This document shows, in pieces, positions 61,738 through 64,000 of a stretch of DNA of 64,000 nucleotides. Below the pieces are notes generated by a model that did no database searches, had not been told where the DNA came from, and was given only the letters and a program-made list of their open reading frames with translations. Numbering within the stretch: the first letter of the stretch is position 1; each line of letters opens with the position of its first letter. The DNA comes from Lentinus brumalis (lineage: Eukaryota; Basidiomycota; Agaricomycetes; Polyporales; Polyporaceae): the NCBI GenBank assembly GCA_001792895.1, contig MARA01000037.1, positions 1-64,000 of the forward strand, written 5' to 3'. The position numbers were made by a program, and so were the translations under genes.

Positions 61738-63705
61738 ATGGCTTCTCGCCGCCTCTCTACCTATGGCCTCGCGGGGGTGCTCGCGCTCGGCAGCCTCTGG
61801 CTCCTCTCACATTCCTTCTCGCTCAGCCGTGAATACTCGGATCTGGAACAGTCCTACTTGCCCCACGTCGACCTCTCGAACTCTGACCCCAGTGTCCCCG
61901 CTGATGTCAAGCAACATCACCTTTCGACTCCATTACGGAGAACGAACGTCACCTTCGCCACGTCGTTTGTTTACCACGGCGACGTATACATGGCGCTGGC
62001 CAAATCTTTCGGCGACATCATGGACTCCCAGGACGCCCCTGGACAGATTCATGTGTTCGCCCAACCATTCCCCTACGGCTTCCAGGAAGTCGTCGACGAC
62101 CTGCATCTATGGAAGCATCAAGGTGTACGAGCCGAACATGACACCTTCATCAACTTCCTGAATTCGGAGACGGGCGATGGAGGAGTTGACCTCATTGTGC
62201 TCGGGACATGCCAATATGAGTGCGTTATACTGCTTCGTCCGTCATTGCGTGTCTGACAGCTTGACTACAATGGCACACAGCCTACCGTACTGGTATGACG
62301 CGCTGAAAGATGCGTGGAATAGGCGGGACGCAGACCACAAATTCAAGATCGTGTGTTATGTTCACAACGCGAAGGATATGGAGTGGGACCGTTGGATACC
62401 GTACTGGGCTCAGCGGAACGCGATCCGTCTGCTTGCGATTGGTAGCCAGTACGTGTCTACTTCGTCCAGTCCCGTCACTTCCCAGCCCCTCGAAGAGCGT
62501 GGACGTACAACGTGCTCCCGCTTTTCCAGTAGACTCCGCTGCCGGGTGTACAGCATCTGTTGCTCGCCTCGTTACGAGTTGCAGTGCGTAGGTGGCGCCG
62601 TCTTGCGACGCTCCTGTCGCGATCGGACGCCACCCGCGTAATGACTTCAGCCGATTCTCTTCTGAAAGTGTATCCAAACATCTCGGGCTCTATACCGTAA
62701 CTGACCGGACTGCTTTACTGACCGCATGCGACCCACAGTGTTGCCAAAGCTTTCCAGGACAAGTTCGCGGAGGCCGCCGACAGCCGGGACCCACACCTCT
62801 TTGCGGCGGACTTTGAGCATGTCTCGGTTGACGTACATATACCCGTCCTTGACATCCCGAACCTACCTGCCAAGGAAGCTCCGAGGCATCTCGTCAGGGC
62901 CGTTATCCAGGGCAAATTCGAGATAGAGCGGAGAGACTACGTGCGGATCTTTCAGGAGTTGATTGAGTCGCTTAACGGTACGTGCATGCCGGTCGAGTAG
63001 CCTATGGCGAGTGATGTTCACATTTGTCTTGACAGAGGATCCAGCAGCGTGGGGATACTACCCACTCGAGAGTCGCACTGCGTTCGAGCCCAATCACGAC
63101 TCCCCTATTCCACCATTCCAGCTCCTGCTCGTAGGGTCCCAGTACCTGGGCGTGCCAGACGAGCTCGCGAACGTGGTGGTCATCTATCGCGACCTGCCAT
63201 ACATGGAATTCTATGACCTAATAGCGAACTCGGACATCGTCTTGCCCGCCTTCGCCGACAACAGCTGTCAGTGTTGCTTTCTAACTTTCCGTGGCAAGTG
63301 GCCGTGCTCAGATGAATGAACTGTTATTCGACAGATTATGAGTTCCGCGCAAGCTCCACCGTCGCGCTCGCGACCGAACTCAACGTCCCAATGCTCGTCA
63401 CGAACCGCACACGGCACACGTACGGGTTCATCGATGATGACCGGATCGTGGTAACGCGACCGGCAGCGATGTCGGAGGTGCAGGCTCTGAAGGCTCTCCG
63501 GGCGGGCGACGCGTCTTCCTTCTTCGCGTCGGACCCGGCCGGCACGGGCATGACCATGGGCGAGATACCCGCCGTGCGTGCAGGCGTCGAGCAGATGATG
63601 CGGAATGGATGGGTGAAGAGCAAGAGCGAGTGGGAGGAATGGCGCGAGTGGTTGCGGCAGCAAAATACCCAGGTCGCAGAGCGCATCCTGCGTGATATAC
63701 CATGA
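61738..63705 (+). CDS. Putative type II membrane GT-B-like glycosyltransferase, paralog 2
   Basis: Five exons: 61738-62219, 62281-62448, 62739-62977, 63036-63266, 63335-63705; 496 aa. Exons 2-5 have exactly the same lengths as in paralog 1 (168, 239, 231, 371 nt) and the same phases, so the pair arose by tandem duplication. The membrane segment (LAGVLALGSLWLLSHSF) and the donor-site-like block (SDIVLPAFADNSYYEFRASS) are conserved. Intron 2 is 290 nt versus 51 nt in paralog 1. The catalytic class is inferred. No frameshift. Confidence 0.65.
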
Positions 63706-64000
63706 CCATGACCGGCGCTGAGCGCCGAACCCTCGCACTGCGAGCGGGGGGTCGTCCTTCATTCTCGATGCTATGTTCTGTTTTCCACTCCCCTTCTCTG
63801 GCCTGTCATGGACACCGCGTGAGTGTCAATGTTGCATTACTATCTTTACTACCTTGTTTTTTAGACGTACAGACGGGCGACCTAATTGTCCGGATCCCGT
63901 GTCACTGCTGATTTGCTTAGATGTACCCTATGCTCACCCTATGCAACGTAATAATCGAGCATGATGTGTCGCTGAAGACTTCGAACGCTCGCTTGGCTAT
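63706..64000. other. 3' flank of paralog 2
   Basis: About 295 bp to the window edge, presumably 3' UTR and intergenic DNA. No gene was recognised. Confidence 0.5.

Overview
The window is fungal nuclear DNA, most likely from a basidiomycete (Agaricomycetes-like). Reasons: genes are broken by many 45-105 nt GT-AG introns, the sequence is GC-rich, and the recognisable proteins (kinesin-3, IMP3, a LIM-binding transcription cofactor) are eukaryotic. No rRNA, tRNA, CRISPR or bacterial-type operon was recognised.

Left flank (1-6787): the 5' end of an unrecognised minus-strand gene, then a divergent pair of multi-domain glycan enzymes. The minus-strand gene (413-3505) fuses a GDP-mannose 3,5-epimerase-like domain to two glycosyltransferase-like domains and a hydrophobic tail. 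The plus-strand gene (4361-5982) fuses a class I methyltransferase to a GT8 glycosyltransferase. They share an ~850 bp upstream region and look like one functional pair for an unusual surface glycan.

Centre (6788-48944): a full-length LIM-domain-binding protein (LDB; PtaB/Mfg1/Adn1-type) gene on the minus strand, whose first exon is the left edge of a ~40 kb head-to-tail array. Each unit (~9.44-9.99 kb) holds a truncated copy of the LDB first exon with its proximal promoter (~1.5 kb), then a 7.9-8.5 kb spacer 'S' with no recognisable protein. There is one full-length gene, four truncated 5' copies, and four spacers. The minus strand of S carries a dense chain of consensus introns in all four units. 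A 418 bp inverted-repeat element sits in unit 4 only. The right end of the array abuts single-copy DNA that is probably the original LDB upstream flank.

Right flank (48945-64000): a single-copy intergenic stretch, an intact 17-exon kinesin-3 gene (1611 aa), the convergent gene for the U3 snoRNP protein IMP3, then two tandem paralogs of a type II membrane, GT-B-like family with the same intron positions.

Quality caveat: three genes on the left (epimerase fusion, methyltransferase-GT8, LDB) and several LDB copies are each broken by a missing base in a G/C run. Adding one base per site gives exact codon arithmetic, and repeat units 2 and 3 differ largely in run lengths. These breaks are probably long-read consensus errors rather than true mutations. 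All exon boundaries were read by eye.
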